Shown: in pieces, positions 22,645 to 33,909 of the stretch | Position numbering within the stretch: the stretch's first letter is position 1 | How the letters are laid out: each line of letters starts with the position of its first letter | Translations under genes and position numbers: made by a program | The notes under the pieces: model-generated | What the model saw: the letters and a program-made list of their open reading frames with translations, nothing else | What the model was told of the DNA's origin: nothing | The model's database searches: none | Assembly (NCBI GenBank): GCA_037976565.1 | Contig: CP137674.1 | Span: 10,057,587 to 10,121,586 of the forward strand | Direction: 5' to 3' | DNA length: 64,000 nt | From: Mesocentrotus franciscanus | Lineage: Eukaryota > Echinodermata > Echinoidea > Camarodonta > Strongylocentrotidae

Positions 22645-22930
22645 ACAGTGGGACTTGGTGTTCTGAAGTATCGCAGCTCCTGTGAAGGTGCACAAGTCCA
22701 GCTTGAAGAAGCAATCATTTTTACTGATGTTAACTCATTATTTAAAGGATCAGGGCTGTTTCTGTATGTTAAGCATATGGAATCTAGAGAATCCAGTAGT
22801 GAATGGGTTTATTCATCAACAGTTGACTGGAGACAGTGGATCCTGGTGTTAAGAAGTATCGCAGCTTCTGTGAAGGTGCACAAGCCCAGCTTTAACAAGC
22901 AATTGCCATTACTGTTGGTAACCCATTACT
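22645..22930. repeat. Diverged direct duplication (offset 188) in GTF2F1 3' flank
   Basis: ACAGTGGGACTTGGTGTTCTGAAGTATCGCAGC (starting 22645) recurs from 22833, and GAAGGTGCACAAG plus CCAGCTT is conserved in both copies. It probably lies in the 3' UTR or just beyond, since the stop codon is at 22583-22585. I could not identify a convincing polyadenylation signal close by. Confidence 0.75.
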
Positions 22931-23031
22931 TAGTGAAAAAAGATGGTTCCTGTATACAGCCTATAGGATTCAGAGAATTCGGTATTTAAAGGATTGATGC
23001 ATCATTTCTTGAACAAAGGATAGTATCGAGT

Positions 23032-23212
23032 ACTTCAAAACTAGTACAGAGAACTTGAGGACTGGTACCGAGTACTTGAGGACTGGTACCAAGTACTTCG
23101 GGACTGGTACCAAGTACTTCAGGACTGGTACCGAGTACTTCAGGGCTGGTACCAAGTACTTCAGGACTGGTACCAAGTACTTCAGGACTGGTACAGAGTA
23201 CTTCAGGACTGT
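23032..23212. repeat. 21-bp tandem array with GGTACC and AGTACT in each unit
   Basis: About eight units of GGACTGGTACCAAGTACTTC plus one base. Each unit holds two 6-bp palindromes, GGTACC and AGTACT (or GAGTACTT). Because 21 is a multiple of three, repetitive open frames appear on both strands; they lack any sign of being genes. The array lies 450 bp past the GTF2F1 stop codon. Confidence 0.93.
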
Positions 23213-23288
23213 GGTTGAAGGTATGAAGAATGTATTTTGCCCGAAATTGAAGCATATCTAATGGATTAATGCAGGACTCGACACAATA

Positions 23289-23485
23289 GGCTCACTCAGA
23301 TATGACATGGTAAACCGCAGCAACAAAAAAAACATGTTTTTTTTTAAAGTGTAAATGATTGGCAACTGAGTGTAACAAGGGTTGAGCTCTGTGTATTAAG
23401 AATGGAAATATGAAGCATATTGCACTTTGCGTCATCTTAAACAAAAATGCAGCGGTTGTGGCGCTTAATGTCTGAGCGAGCCTTA
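23289..23485. mobile_element. Foldback MITE, AGGCTCACTCAGATATGAC ends, copy 2
   Basis: AGGCTCACTCAGATATGACA at the left and TGTCTGAGCGAGCCTTA at the right are inverted, with inner AACCGCAGC and GCAGCGGTT. It is related to 13575-13724. Confidence 0.72.
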
Positions 23486-24421
23486 ATGTGCGGAAGCCTA
23501 GTCGATAGGATGGGATGAATTAGTTCTAAAGGGATGGTCCAGGCCATGATGCATGACATAAGGCATTTCTGGCATCAATGAGGGTACAGTGCATCCAGAA
23601 CCCCCAATTTTTTTACTCTAGACCCTTCTGCCTATTATTTGACCACCCTGCAGTTTAGAAGATACGAGTCTTCAATACTGAAATCCTATAAAAATGGGTT
23701 ATGTTTGAATGCTGATTAACATGTGCTATTTTGAACAGGTTTGCCACTATTAAACATCAAATCTGATGTAATATTCTACTTAGAGTTTTTGTGCATAACA
23801 GCCATGGTGCCAATATCAAGCATGAGCAACTTGAGAGAGAAGAAAAAAAATTCTCCCAACAAGGGTACTGACTTGGGTTATAGTTATTTTAGTGTTTCAA
23901 CCTGAAAAATTGCTTTCCCCCTTCCAAAGCACCCTGTGGGATGGTGCAAGATCATGATTCAAACACTTTGGACCAAGAATGATCAATGTCCTGATTACAC
24001 TCCCATATCGCATACAATTTCTCATTACCTTCTTCCTGGAAATCATACATTCACATGGTATGTCCCTGTACTGGTATGCTGATGGAAACAATGAAAGCAA
24101 AGAATCTTTCCATTTCAGTTTATTCAACTTTAATACAAATTAAACTTTACTTTGTATGTGACAATCTTTGTGACAATCTAAACAGGAAAAGAGAATAATT
24201 ACATGATAAATAGGTACCCTGTTCAACCTTCCGATGCAGGCACTTGCTGAATAAGTGTCTTTGAAAACTATTTCAATATATATATACACAATACAATAGT
24301 TTTTGAGGAGTTCAGAGCTCATAATAACGTTCTAAAGTTATCATTTTAATAGGCACAATGGTTTCTTGCAATACATTGTTATGCACGTTTGGTCAAAATG
24401 TTATAGCAGGTTTTCAAATAA

Positions 24422-24818
24422 TAGAGTGGTGAAGTGTGACGTCATCAAAAATCTATTTTTGGAATTTCTCAATTTTTTCTTCATTTTCCGAAAGAGCACC
24501 AAAAATAATGTCCAAATGTCGAAAACCAATTGAATATGTTAAGTATTGGCTGAGATATGACCATCTGAATAAAAAGATTGCCTATGGGAACTCAGTGTTA
24601 TATTTCTCTGGCTCCTAATGTTATGAGCCAGAGCAATATAACACTGAGTTCCCATAGGCAACCTTTTTAATCAGATGGTCATATCTCGGCAAATACTTAC
24701 CATACTCAATTGGTTTTCGACATTTGGACATTATTTTTGGTGCTCTTTCGGAAAATGAAGAAAAAAATTGAGAAATTCCAAAAATAAATTTTTATGACGT
24801 CACAGCTTCGGTACTCTA
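24422..24818. mobile_element. 397-bp near-perfect hairpin (foldback MITE)
   Basis: Two arms of about 193 bp are inverted copies with few mismatches. They meet at GGCTC (24610-24614), a 10-nt loop, and GAGCC (24625-24629). The outer ends TAGAG and CTCTA with TGACGTCA-like subterminal sequence resemble the MITE at 12165-12390. Symmetry about position 24620 is exact to the ends. Confidence 0.92.
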
Positions 24819-25080
24819 TATCACTTCAAATAAGTGTCATACCCATATATAAATGTAATGGTTTATTGCCATTTTATCCAATGCCCTGTGAGTTTGCCTG
24901 CTTTTACCAGTTCATCTATTTGCAGTTTCCAGCCCTTTCCCTTAGACCAAATGGTGTGCATTAGACCAAGTGAATAATAGCCCACAAAGGTATGAGACAC
25001 CTGGAATTATACAACTCACTCCCAGATCCTAATCAAATGATTGGTCATGTGCGGTCACGTGTGATTCATTTACTGAGCCT

Positions 25081-25112
25081 ATTGCACGCTTTTTCATGAA
25101 AAAGCGTGCAAT
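25081..25112. repeat. Perfect 32-bp palindrome
   Basis: ATTGCACGCTTTTTCA and its exact reverse complement abut without a spacer. It is followed by a GTGCGC-rich stretch to about 25280. Confidence 0.9.
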
Positions 25113-25386
25113 ATTTTCCAATACTATCCAACGTTTTTTTTTCAGTGCCGCACAGTAGTGCGCGTAGAGGTTAGAGCGCTTAATACTGCGTGTACACATG
25201 GGCCTATTCTTGCGCAGCACTATGCGTAAATGGGTATAGATAGAGGTGCGCTTGCTATATCTATGCTTATGTGTGCGCACTAAATTGAGACTTATTCAAA
25301 CTTGAGGTTTTTTTGTCAGCCATAAACTGTCACGAAACAATCTTGAATTAATTATTTTTACATCAAATAACAAGGATCTAGGAGTT

Positions 25387-25578
25387 TCGTTGTATAAAAC
25401 AAATGATGCATGTTTTCATTCGTTCATTATACGATCTAACCGCCCTTGTTGATGCTGTGTGTATCTATTGCACTCAGCCTAACAGCTTCATGCAATAGAT
25501 ACACACAGCCTCAACTCGAGTGCGGATAGATCGTATAATGAACTCATGCGCATGCATGATTTGTATAATAGTCAACGA
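25387..25578. mobile_element. 192-bp foldback element
   Basis: TCGTTGTATAAAACAAATG at the left and TTTGTATAATAGTCAACGA at the right are inverted. The inner arms TTCATTATACGATCTA, CTGTGTGTATCTATTGCA and their complements extend the stem almost to the centre near 25483. Confidence 0.85.
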
Positions 25579-26420
25579 AAATGATTTTGGACAAGTGAAA
25601 AAAAAAAACAACATGGAAAGGAGATGAAATGTAATTAGATGAAATGACATAATGGCAGTGCACCAAATAAATGGCAAATTTACCCATGTTACTAAATGTA
25701 TGTCGGTCATACACAAGCATGGCCAGCCAAAAATTTACGAGGTTTTGTGCTTTAAAATAAAGTTATTGTAGTGTACTCATCATAAACAGTATGACATCTA
25801 AATTCCTTATAGTGACAATGATACTTCATCCACTACTGCTGAAATTTGCTGAAGAATATCATATCCCGCTACTCTGAAACATCAAGTACCAAGGTAATTT
25901 TTTCCTTAAAATTCTACTAAACTAAATGCTTTGTTTGAAGAGGAGTGGGTAAAATGGATTTATGCACCCCTATTATAGAAAGCATTATTTTTTCAGAAGT
26001 AAAAATTTTGTGAAAATTTTGTATGAACATGTTTGTATACTGGTCAAATGACAATAAATTACATTACAAATGTACAATGTTGTTCTTTTCTTCTGTGAAA
26101 TTGTGTCCCACAGATTGCACGTATTTTACAATTTTCTATTAAAGCCTGTCTGCAATAGTTTGGCCAGGAGGGATTAGACCTCCCAGCGTGGTCACTGACA
26201 GGTGGTTATCTCATCAACTCAGCTCTCAATTAACAAAACAAAAAAAGAGGATCATGGGGGACCAACGGGCACCGCTTAGGCATTGTTTTCTATATAGAGG
26301 GAGCAAGTAGCTACAAGTAGTGCAGTGGGGCTTTAAAGTGATGCTTCTTATCTTGGATGTTGAAACACACAGTGGTATTTTTTTAAATCAAGTTATCCGC
26401 AGAGTGTTATTCAGTTTTGT

Positions 26421-29400
26421 CTAATAGATGAGTGTAAAGTAGGAAGAAAGTAACTCCTCTCCACATTGAATTTCCCTTACAGACACAAGGGCAACAGTTC
26501 GCATGCTTCTGTAATGATAAAGACAAAACAAAAAAGGAGAAGTTAACAATTTTCTCAAGATTTTTCATATTGCCATGTGAAAGTACTTCTTAGTTTTTTA
26601 TCTGCATTTTTTAAAAATGAAGTGGTTCTATATCATTTAGTATTGTCCCCAAACACAGTGGCAAATGGGGGGGGGGGCTCAAATGGCCCATGATGTCCCC
26701 TTACCTTGGGTACACAAACAAAAAATATGCCCCACAAAAATTGTGTTCTTCTGCCCAACCCCCTTGAAAATGTTAGACCCCAAAGGCACCTGTCCCCCCT
26801 TTTTCTGGATCTGCCCCTGCTAGACATACAAATGTTAAGTGGCCATTTCCATTGTAACCTTGTTGTTTTTCTTGTGCAATTGTATTTGTCCATTAAAGGC
26901 TCCAAACAAACTCATAACTGTACTGATAATATAGCATAATGTGGCCCTATAGTATGCAGGAGGATAGTGAAGAAGCAGATGTAAACAGAGGAATTGAAAG
27001 AAGGATTTAGATGTCGGGTTCAAAAGACCATAAAACATAATACCGACCTTCCAGCATTGCCAACATCTGGTAGAGTACTAAAGAAAGAATTGGGGATGTA
27101 TTTCCTCAGCTTTAGTGGAAAATCCAAAGGCACATCAAACTCTTGGTAGCATACATTTGCAGGAGCTCCTAAAAAAGACATAATTATATGAACACATGTA
27201 TATGTACAAAGAGTCACAATTCATATTTTATTCTTATACATTATACTGTGCATTTAAAATAATAGATACATCTGAAAATCATTGCATAAAGATCCAAACA
27301 TAAAAATAGCGGTACCTTCAAACTATACAAAGAGTACAAGTAAACTATACTTATACTCACAAAAGCAATAATACTCTTCAGTCTTATACAGTCAAACCTG
27401 CTTTAGTGACCACCTGTCTACAAAGACCACATTTTTTGTTTCCCTTGAAATTGGCTTCTCATGTAACATGTACTAAAGGAACCTGTACATAAAGACCACT
27501 AGTCTTTAAATACCACTTTTCTTGTCTCCCTTGGGTGGTCTTTATAGACAGGTTTCACTGTACTAGAATAAATTACTGTACCACTCACTATTTTTTTAAA
27601 CAATCAGGACTATTATATCAGGGTCACTGATCCCCATTGGGGGTGGAGACATTGGTGCCGCAGAAAGAAACACTGGCTGTTATACTTCAAATATCCTACA
27701 TATTAACTTTTAAAAACTGAAGGAAAAAAAATGTGTGTTCTACCATCGAATTCTACACACAACAATATCAAAATTGGTGAAATGGATCAAGAGTTAGACA
27801 TACCTTTATGTTGATTGTTGACATATTGCCCCACAGCCATTGGGTTCAAAGGGCAAGAGGTCAGCCATGAAAGGTCACTGAACATGTATGGCCCAAGCCT
27901 GTCTCTCCGAGCACATGATCTGGGAATAGAATTTTATTTAAAGTTTAGTTTGTTAGTTTGTTTAGGAAGAATAATCATGTGTGTACATATGCACACGTTA
28001 TAACATGGTCTCTCACAGTTCTCAGACATGTTAATTCTGGAAGTGTACCGGTGCATAAGCTTAGTTTTAATGTCATTGTTAGTTATGTAAATAAAGATAC
28101 AGAGCCGGTATTCAGTTCCATACTTAAATCATAAATATGAGTATTTTACTCATTTTTCAGCTTAGATAAATACTTAGCCAACTTCGGTATTCAGTTGATG
28201 TTTCTAGCTAAGTATTTTACCCTAAATTGAAGACATCTCCCTAGCAGACTTGAGCCAATTATTTTGGAAGCATATTGGCAGGCTTATGGTTTTCATGTGC
28301 AGTCATCATAAGCTGCGCACAATTATATTAGCACTCATTTAATGCGGCGCGTAAATTCAGCATTGCTTTTGATTGATCGTCACAATGTTTATCAGTAAGT
28401 ATTTTGCTGTAAAGTCAGCTTGCGAAAGTAAATTGCTTAAATGTGATCTGAAAACGAGTTAAGACATTTTACTTCTAAGCTAAGCCAAATGCTAAGTAAA
28501 AGTTTTATTTAAAGCAAAGTATGGAATTGAATACCAGCCCAGTTTATTGGCTTCACTAGTATCATTTTTCACTGAGCTGAATGAAAACCTACTCATGAAA
28601 ACATGTGTACAAAAAAGGCAAACACATGAACCTTTGATTTCTCTCCCCCCCCCTACTATAAGATGAGAAAAATCTTTATTTGGGTGATAAACATGCATGA
28701 GGCAATTGATAAAGTAGTTATCAAAAGGAGAAGGGGTATTGTTGTCCAATGGTACTTGTCTTTGTGAAAAGTTGTTGGGGGGTTTAAGGGGGGGGGGGAC
28801 TTTTTCTGTGTCTAATCGTCGGAAGTGTGTATAAATGAAATGTCTCCGACTATTCCAAACCATCAAACATGGATTCACCTAATATACTGGGTTCACCATA
28901 CCCACCTGTAGATCATCTTGGACAGTCTCTTGTCATTGCCATCAATGTGAATACCATCGAGGCAACGGAAGACAAAAGGATTGGCGATGGACTGAAGGAG
29001 AATCGGCTCACCTGGGTAGTAGATAGTACCTGGAAAGTATGGAAACAGTATGCAAATGAAATAATGAATATTAGTGGTCATCGCTTTAAACTAAAGAAGT
29101 CACTGACGCAGGTATAATCCACAAGCTGAGATGTCCCAATTCGCTAAGATAAATTTCTACCTCTAGAAAATTGGATTGTATTATTCTACAAATAGAGTAT
29201 ATTTTTAATTGAATAAATTTTACAGGTAGGCATATGTATAATGATTATAAATGGAAGTGGTTCTATCACTTTCATCCCCTCAAGTATTTTTATTTTTTAT
29301 AATATTTGAGGTTGCTTTAAGAAGATCAGTATCTAAGTAACATGATAGTCATTTTGTGCGATGTTCCAAACCCTCATATCTTATATTAATGTCATCACTT

Positions 29401-32400
29401 TTAAGGTGCAATGTATGAAAGAATTATGACTGCATTTTTCATTGATTACCATCTTTATCATTCAGACACGTTTCTGCAAGGCACTGGTATTTACAAAAGT
29501 TCAAACTTTAAAATTACACCCCTCCCGCTATGTACAATTTATATTTTGAAAGAATCGATTACCTGGATACATTGCTACTACTGCTCCTTTTGGAACCACT
29601 CCTTTCGTGACATAGACACCAATACCTCCACCCTCAATCTGACTCAGGCGACGCCCAATGGCATATCCAAGGGTCTGGTGCATTATGGTCGCCCCAGGGT
29701 CTAAAGCTTCACCCATTTCCCCATCTAATGTGTTTTCCTTGTTCTGTCCAAGATTGGTACTTGTACTCTGATGACTCATGAGTTGAACAGATTGTGAGTT
29801 AGATTTCTGTTTCAGTAACTTCTTGGTGCTCTGATAACTATGATGGCAAAAAGAATGATGATGATAATGATGATGATGATAATAATGATGAAGATGAGGA
29901 GAAGGAAGACGAGGAGAAGATAAGGGAAGTTGAGCAGAATGACAGTAATGCTGGTGGCCGCAACTGTCTTTCACTATACTGTTGCTTGTCTGTGCACTAC
30001 CGCACATCTGATTTCTTAGTAATAATGGATTCACTGCCGATATTCCTCTGGCTCTGCAATCTCCATCCATGTAGGCAGCCTCAAACAATTCATTTGTGCC
30101 AAAGTTCCAATATTGCGACAGTTTTTGTGATAAATTTTGTTGACGACTGTCCAGGTAGTCATTAAGATTGCAAAGTTCTACACTTTCTCTACAAGTCAAT
30201 CTTGATGTTCTCTTCTCCTCACGGAACAGCTTACAGGTCCTTTGAAAGAGTGACTTCACAGCTGAACTTTGTTCATCATGGAATTCAGGAGCCACACTGT
30301 CATGGTGATAGCATCTAATGCTCCCATTATCATCTTGAACATCTGATCTTCTTGCTACTATGCTGACCTTTGACCTTTCCAGTCTACTGCTCTCTGTCTC
30401 TAATTCATGCAGTTTGTTGCCCCCTCCCTCTTGATTGGGGAGGTCACTGTCGTCCAAAGCAGAGAATAGTTTCTTGGAGGTTTCCTCCACCAGGTGGTCT
30501 GCAATAATCCTGTCTTGGCTTGCATCGTCAACTGATCGCACTGTCCTGGAATTAAGAAGATCAACAAAGATTATCTACAAGGAGCATTAAAAGATGCAAT
30601 GATAAGGAGAAATTACTGAAGATTGAGAAGGTATGATTAACTGATCTTTAAAGCAAACCCATTTATGGTCAAGATCTCATGCGCTGTAAGTGTAAGGTTG
30701 CTTCAAAGATCATTAAAGCTCATATTCTAGGACAATAAATGTCCATTAATTTGGTACCTACGGCAAGCCTATGCTATTTCGAAGTTGTTCATTTTCATTG
30801 CATATCACAAAAATCTTCTAGCTACTGGATATCCTCAATTGAAATGTCGAAAAATAGCCTCCTCTCTTTGCCTAGAAAGTCAGTCACGTAGCTGGTCCAC
30901 TATTTGTGACGTCACGCCCGGGACGAGTATATTCACGTACCGGATGTTCCATAGAAAAACATGGGCAGAGAGATACGAATTTCTGCTATTTAGTTTCAAA
31001 GTTTAGTTTCATAACTCTATGTAGAATTCTTCACCTTCCCTAATATTTCATAGTACTAATATCAATTCCCTTTTTCAGAATTATGACATAAACAAGCCAA
31101 CGATGCGCTATTAGTCGATATTTTCACCATGTAATTTTGTTTGAGTGTGTTGAATTTGGTGAGATTGTTTTCGTGTGCTCGGTAAAGTAGATCCGGTCGT
31201 TTGGCTTCGTTCGAGTCTTTCTCGCGTTCGGTCTAGCTCGCTTTTTACATATACACTTTCGATTCACGTACGGTACATATTATATAATTATATCAATTGA
31301 TAATGGCTGGAGAGTTTGACGAGAACGATCTTTTATGGATTTTGAAGAGTTTATGGAGAAAGATGATGAAAGTAATGAAGGAAAAAGGGACGATAGTGCA
31401 GACGAGGATGATGGAAGTTGGGAGGACGCAAGTACAAGTGGGGGAGAAGACGATAGAGAAGTCGGAGAGCAAGAAGATGTCGACGTTCCTGCAGCCGGGC
31501 CGGGGATTAGCGGCAGTAGCACCTAGCGCTCTAGACCGAAGATTTCTGTCTCGATCTTTCGTTCGTTAGCCTCTTATTTGGGTAGGGTCGGCTCCTCTCT
31601 TTAGAGACAGAAGCCGACCATAGTGACTGCATTGCAAACTACTGCTCACGTCCGAGCATTAAACTAATGCCCAAAATACTACATTTTACCCGATGCATAT
31701 CCGATGCATTTTATTATTGTAAATTAGGCCTAGGCTAAACTACATCGGTTCCACTCCAGATTGACTGTATGATGCGTTTAAGGGTCTTTTTTCCGGATTT
31801 TCATCGCCGAAATTGAGCTCCAGGCCATGTTGAAATTCTTGCAGCCGTATTTTAAACTGTTACTGCGCATGGAGGAAGATGACGTCATCCATTGACAGTA
31901 ACAGTTTAAAATACGGCTGCAAGAATTTCAACACGGAGCTCAATTTCGGCGATGTACGTTCAACAAGCCGCCTAGAGCAGAGGCCTGGTCTTACCTGCCG
32001 ATTCCGCTCGCTTCACGAACGTTCGTGCAAGAGCCGTATCACTTATAATTGCGGATGAATATCGTTCACAGACGTCGTCCGCTAAATAGAGGAAGCTTGA
32101 TCTCGTTCAAGTGTGATATATTTATTTAAAACAAATATTTAACTGGTTCTGTATCCTTTTTTGAGGCAGTCAAACACATCCATGATAATTACAGTCACAG
32201 TTCTAGGCCTATTCGTTTCACAAAACTGCTCCTGTACCTTATCTGATGACAAGATAATGTATATGTACACCCGCCTATACCTGCATATTATGATTTAACC
32301 TTATTTTCCAAGCAGTAAACCCGTCTTAAAACTCTACCAAAAAGGATATAAAAAGAAATCAGCGACTGGAAAACGTTGCTTAGTTATTCTTCATTCAAAT

Positions 32401-32821
32401 AAAAACAGAAAATCTATCACATAAACTCGTTAACAAGAAAAATTCTAAGCTCTAACAGGATAGCATTTACGTGGGCATATCATTGGCATTCACTCACTCA
32501 GCCCATGATCCCCGGTCGTGACGTCAAGAATAGAGGACCCGGCAATTCCGTGCATTTCCGGGTTTCCGACTTCGAGATTTTGGTGGAGTTTACTCGCATA
32601 AATTTACTATTCTGAATTTGTTTTGTCGGTTGAACGCCATTTAGTGTTATTCTGGGGGTTAAAAGCTTTATATTGATGTGATTATCTCAATATTTGAGAT
32701 TCTCCTAGAATTTCACCTTTAAAAAACATAACAAATAACATATGAAGGCTTAATCTTTTAATTTTTAAAGGACAATCTTTTAGATTACATCAGTTCACCC
32801 CCCCCCCTTCTCTCGCCTTCT

Positions 32822-32856
<35 letters not shown>

Positions 32857-33301
32857 ACCCAAAGACTTGAGATCTTACAGGTACAGTTGTTTCTAATTCT
32901 ATCAAGTATCATCACAAGCGGATCGATTATTGTTGAAAATCTTAAATACATGTTCAACTCTTGTAAGGTACAGAGACCTCTATCCACCAAATATCATTAT
33001 AATATATTTTTGTACTTATTTTTACATTTCAATTTTTCATTTGCTGACTTTACTTGACTTGAATTTTTTTGGAAAAATCCCCCTCTTTGTTCACGCAAAC
33101 ATGGCACAGATCTCTACATACGGGACTGTACTCACATTCATGTACAAAAATGTTTTCACACTAGAAGTCTAGGTCTATGCGTTTCTAAATGAGAAATGAA
33201 CTGTAGACATACCTCTCTCTTAGATTTAGTGCAACCCAAGGCACAAACCTGTACCGATAACTCTGCCACTTTGATGAAATCTTCTTCACAATATTCGACA
33301 T
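26421..33301 (-). CDS. SETD9: SET domain-containing protein 9, with an enlarged second exon
   Basis: Putative protein methyltransferase of the SET superfamily; the substrate is not established. Exons on the minus strand: 33301-33213, 30545-29563, 29029-28906, 27919-27804, 27168-27048, 26508-26421, all with AG acceptors and GT donors, in phase throughout (1521 nt, 506 residues, TAG stop at 26421-26423). The start is MSNIVKKISSKWQSYRYRFV, followed by PWVALNL as in vertebrate SETD9. SET motifs: GGGIGVYVTKGVVPKGAVV, NPFVFRCLDGIHIDGND, WLTSCPLNPMAVGQYVNN, ANVCYQEFDVP and the C-terminal GEELLSSYF. The usual NHS motif is NNQH here; vertebrate SETD9 also deviates. Exon 2 adds about 200 residues relative to human (299 aa), including a His-rich run near residues 240-265. 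It converges with GTF2F1. Confidence 0.95.
27387..27562. mobile_element. TACAGTCAAACCTG foldback MITE, copy 1
   Basis: The ends TACAGTCAAACCTGCTTTAG and, inverted, TACAGTGAAACCTGTCTATA enclose repeated AAAGACCAC and GTGGTCTTTATAGACAGG arms. Copies occur at 38461, 46789 and 48750. It lies in a SETD9 intron. Confidence 0.88.
28102..28540. mobile_element. MITE with GGTATTCAGTTCC ends, copy 1
   Basis: GAGCCGGTATTCAGTTCCAT at the left and ATGGAATTGAATACCAGCCC at the right are inverted. Internal CTTAGATAAATACTTAGCCA and CAGTCATCATAAGCTGCGC also appear in the copy at 50062-50496. Confidence 0.82.
31335..31526 (+). other. Short acidic open frame beside a transposon end
   Basis: A 63-codon frame rich in Asp and Glu (DFEEFMEKDDESNEG, then further DE runs and a Ser/Gly end) stops immediately before the repeat that starts at 31527. 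The ATG at 31302 opens a different frame, so the apparent start may be damaged. It could be the remnant of a transposase N-terminus or chance. I assign no function. Confidence 0.25.
31527..31960. mobile_element. Second copy of the 3.3-kb foldback family, without nested insertions
   Basis: CTAGACCGAAGATTTCTGTC and GGGTAGGGTCGGCTCC match the terminal repeat of the 3315-5212 element. The palindrome GCAGCCGTATTTTAAACTG and its inverse near 31901-31930 match 4205-4470. Here the palindrome loop is only about 60 nt, showing the state before the 183-bp MITE inserted. It lies in SETD9 intron 1. Confidence 0.8.
32828..32856. repeat. (CT)n microsatellite
   Basis: A CT dinucleotide run preceded by a C-run at 32799-32807, in SETD9 intron 1. 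Confidence 0.9.
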
Positions 33302-33909
33302 ATTCTACAGACCCTTTTCCCGTCATTACCGTCAACTAATAAAACTAAAACTTTGTAAAAGTGAAAAAGATAGCAGACGATATTTTGTAAGTAGTCTCTA
33401 TACCAGCAGTTTTCAGAACCCATTTAAGAAAATGTCATGCCTAAAATGAATATTTTCTCAATTTCAAGGTATATATCACGTCCCTAAAGCTTTCAAATAT
33501 TCGATTTCCGGATAAAAAAGAAGAAACACCCTCCACTGGAAAAAAATAAACCACTGATTTCTCATTTCATTGACAATTCATAATTAAAATGAATTAAAGA
33601 AACTAACTAAATACGTCGCTGAAAACATCCCCTTACCAATTTGACAAATTACTAGATTAACGCTTAGAAATCATATATTTTTTTGGTATCATTAATTCAT
33701 AATTTAGTCATTATAATTATCACAATATAGGGTTACATAAATATAAATAAATCTTTTATTTTTCAATATCAAGACAAAACAGTATTGTTAGACATTAAAA
33801 TCAGTGCATTATATATATTTTTTAGAACGGCTATGCGATTAATGTTCGAGCACGACGTCAGCAATTCTTGTCTGCTAGCTTCCGCCTTAACGCAAAGTCA
33901 CGTTTGTGT
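33302..33909. promoter_or_regulatory. Probable bidirectional promoter of SETD9 and ECPAS
   Basis: The SETD9 start codon (33301, minus) and the ECPAS start codon (33910, plus) face away from each other across 608 bp. The ECPAS side has CACGACGTCAGC at about 33851 and GTCACGTTTG just before the start. ATGGCTGCG at the start resembles a YY1-type initiator. The middle is AT-rich. I see no clear TATA box. Shared control is inferred from spacing. Confidence 0.6.

Noticed and set aside
22986..23261. Open frames with TGTKYFR or TSPEVLG repeats
   Set aside because: They arise from the 21-bp array; mirrored frames on the other strand show the same effect.
26706..26939. 77-codon plus-strand frame overlapping a minus-strand frame
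   Set aside because: No family resemblance; it sits in a C/G-run-rich SETD9 intron.
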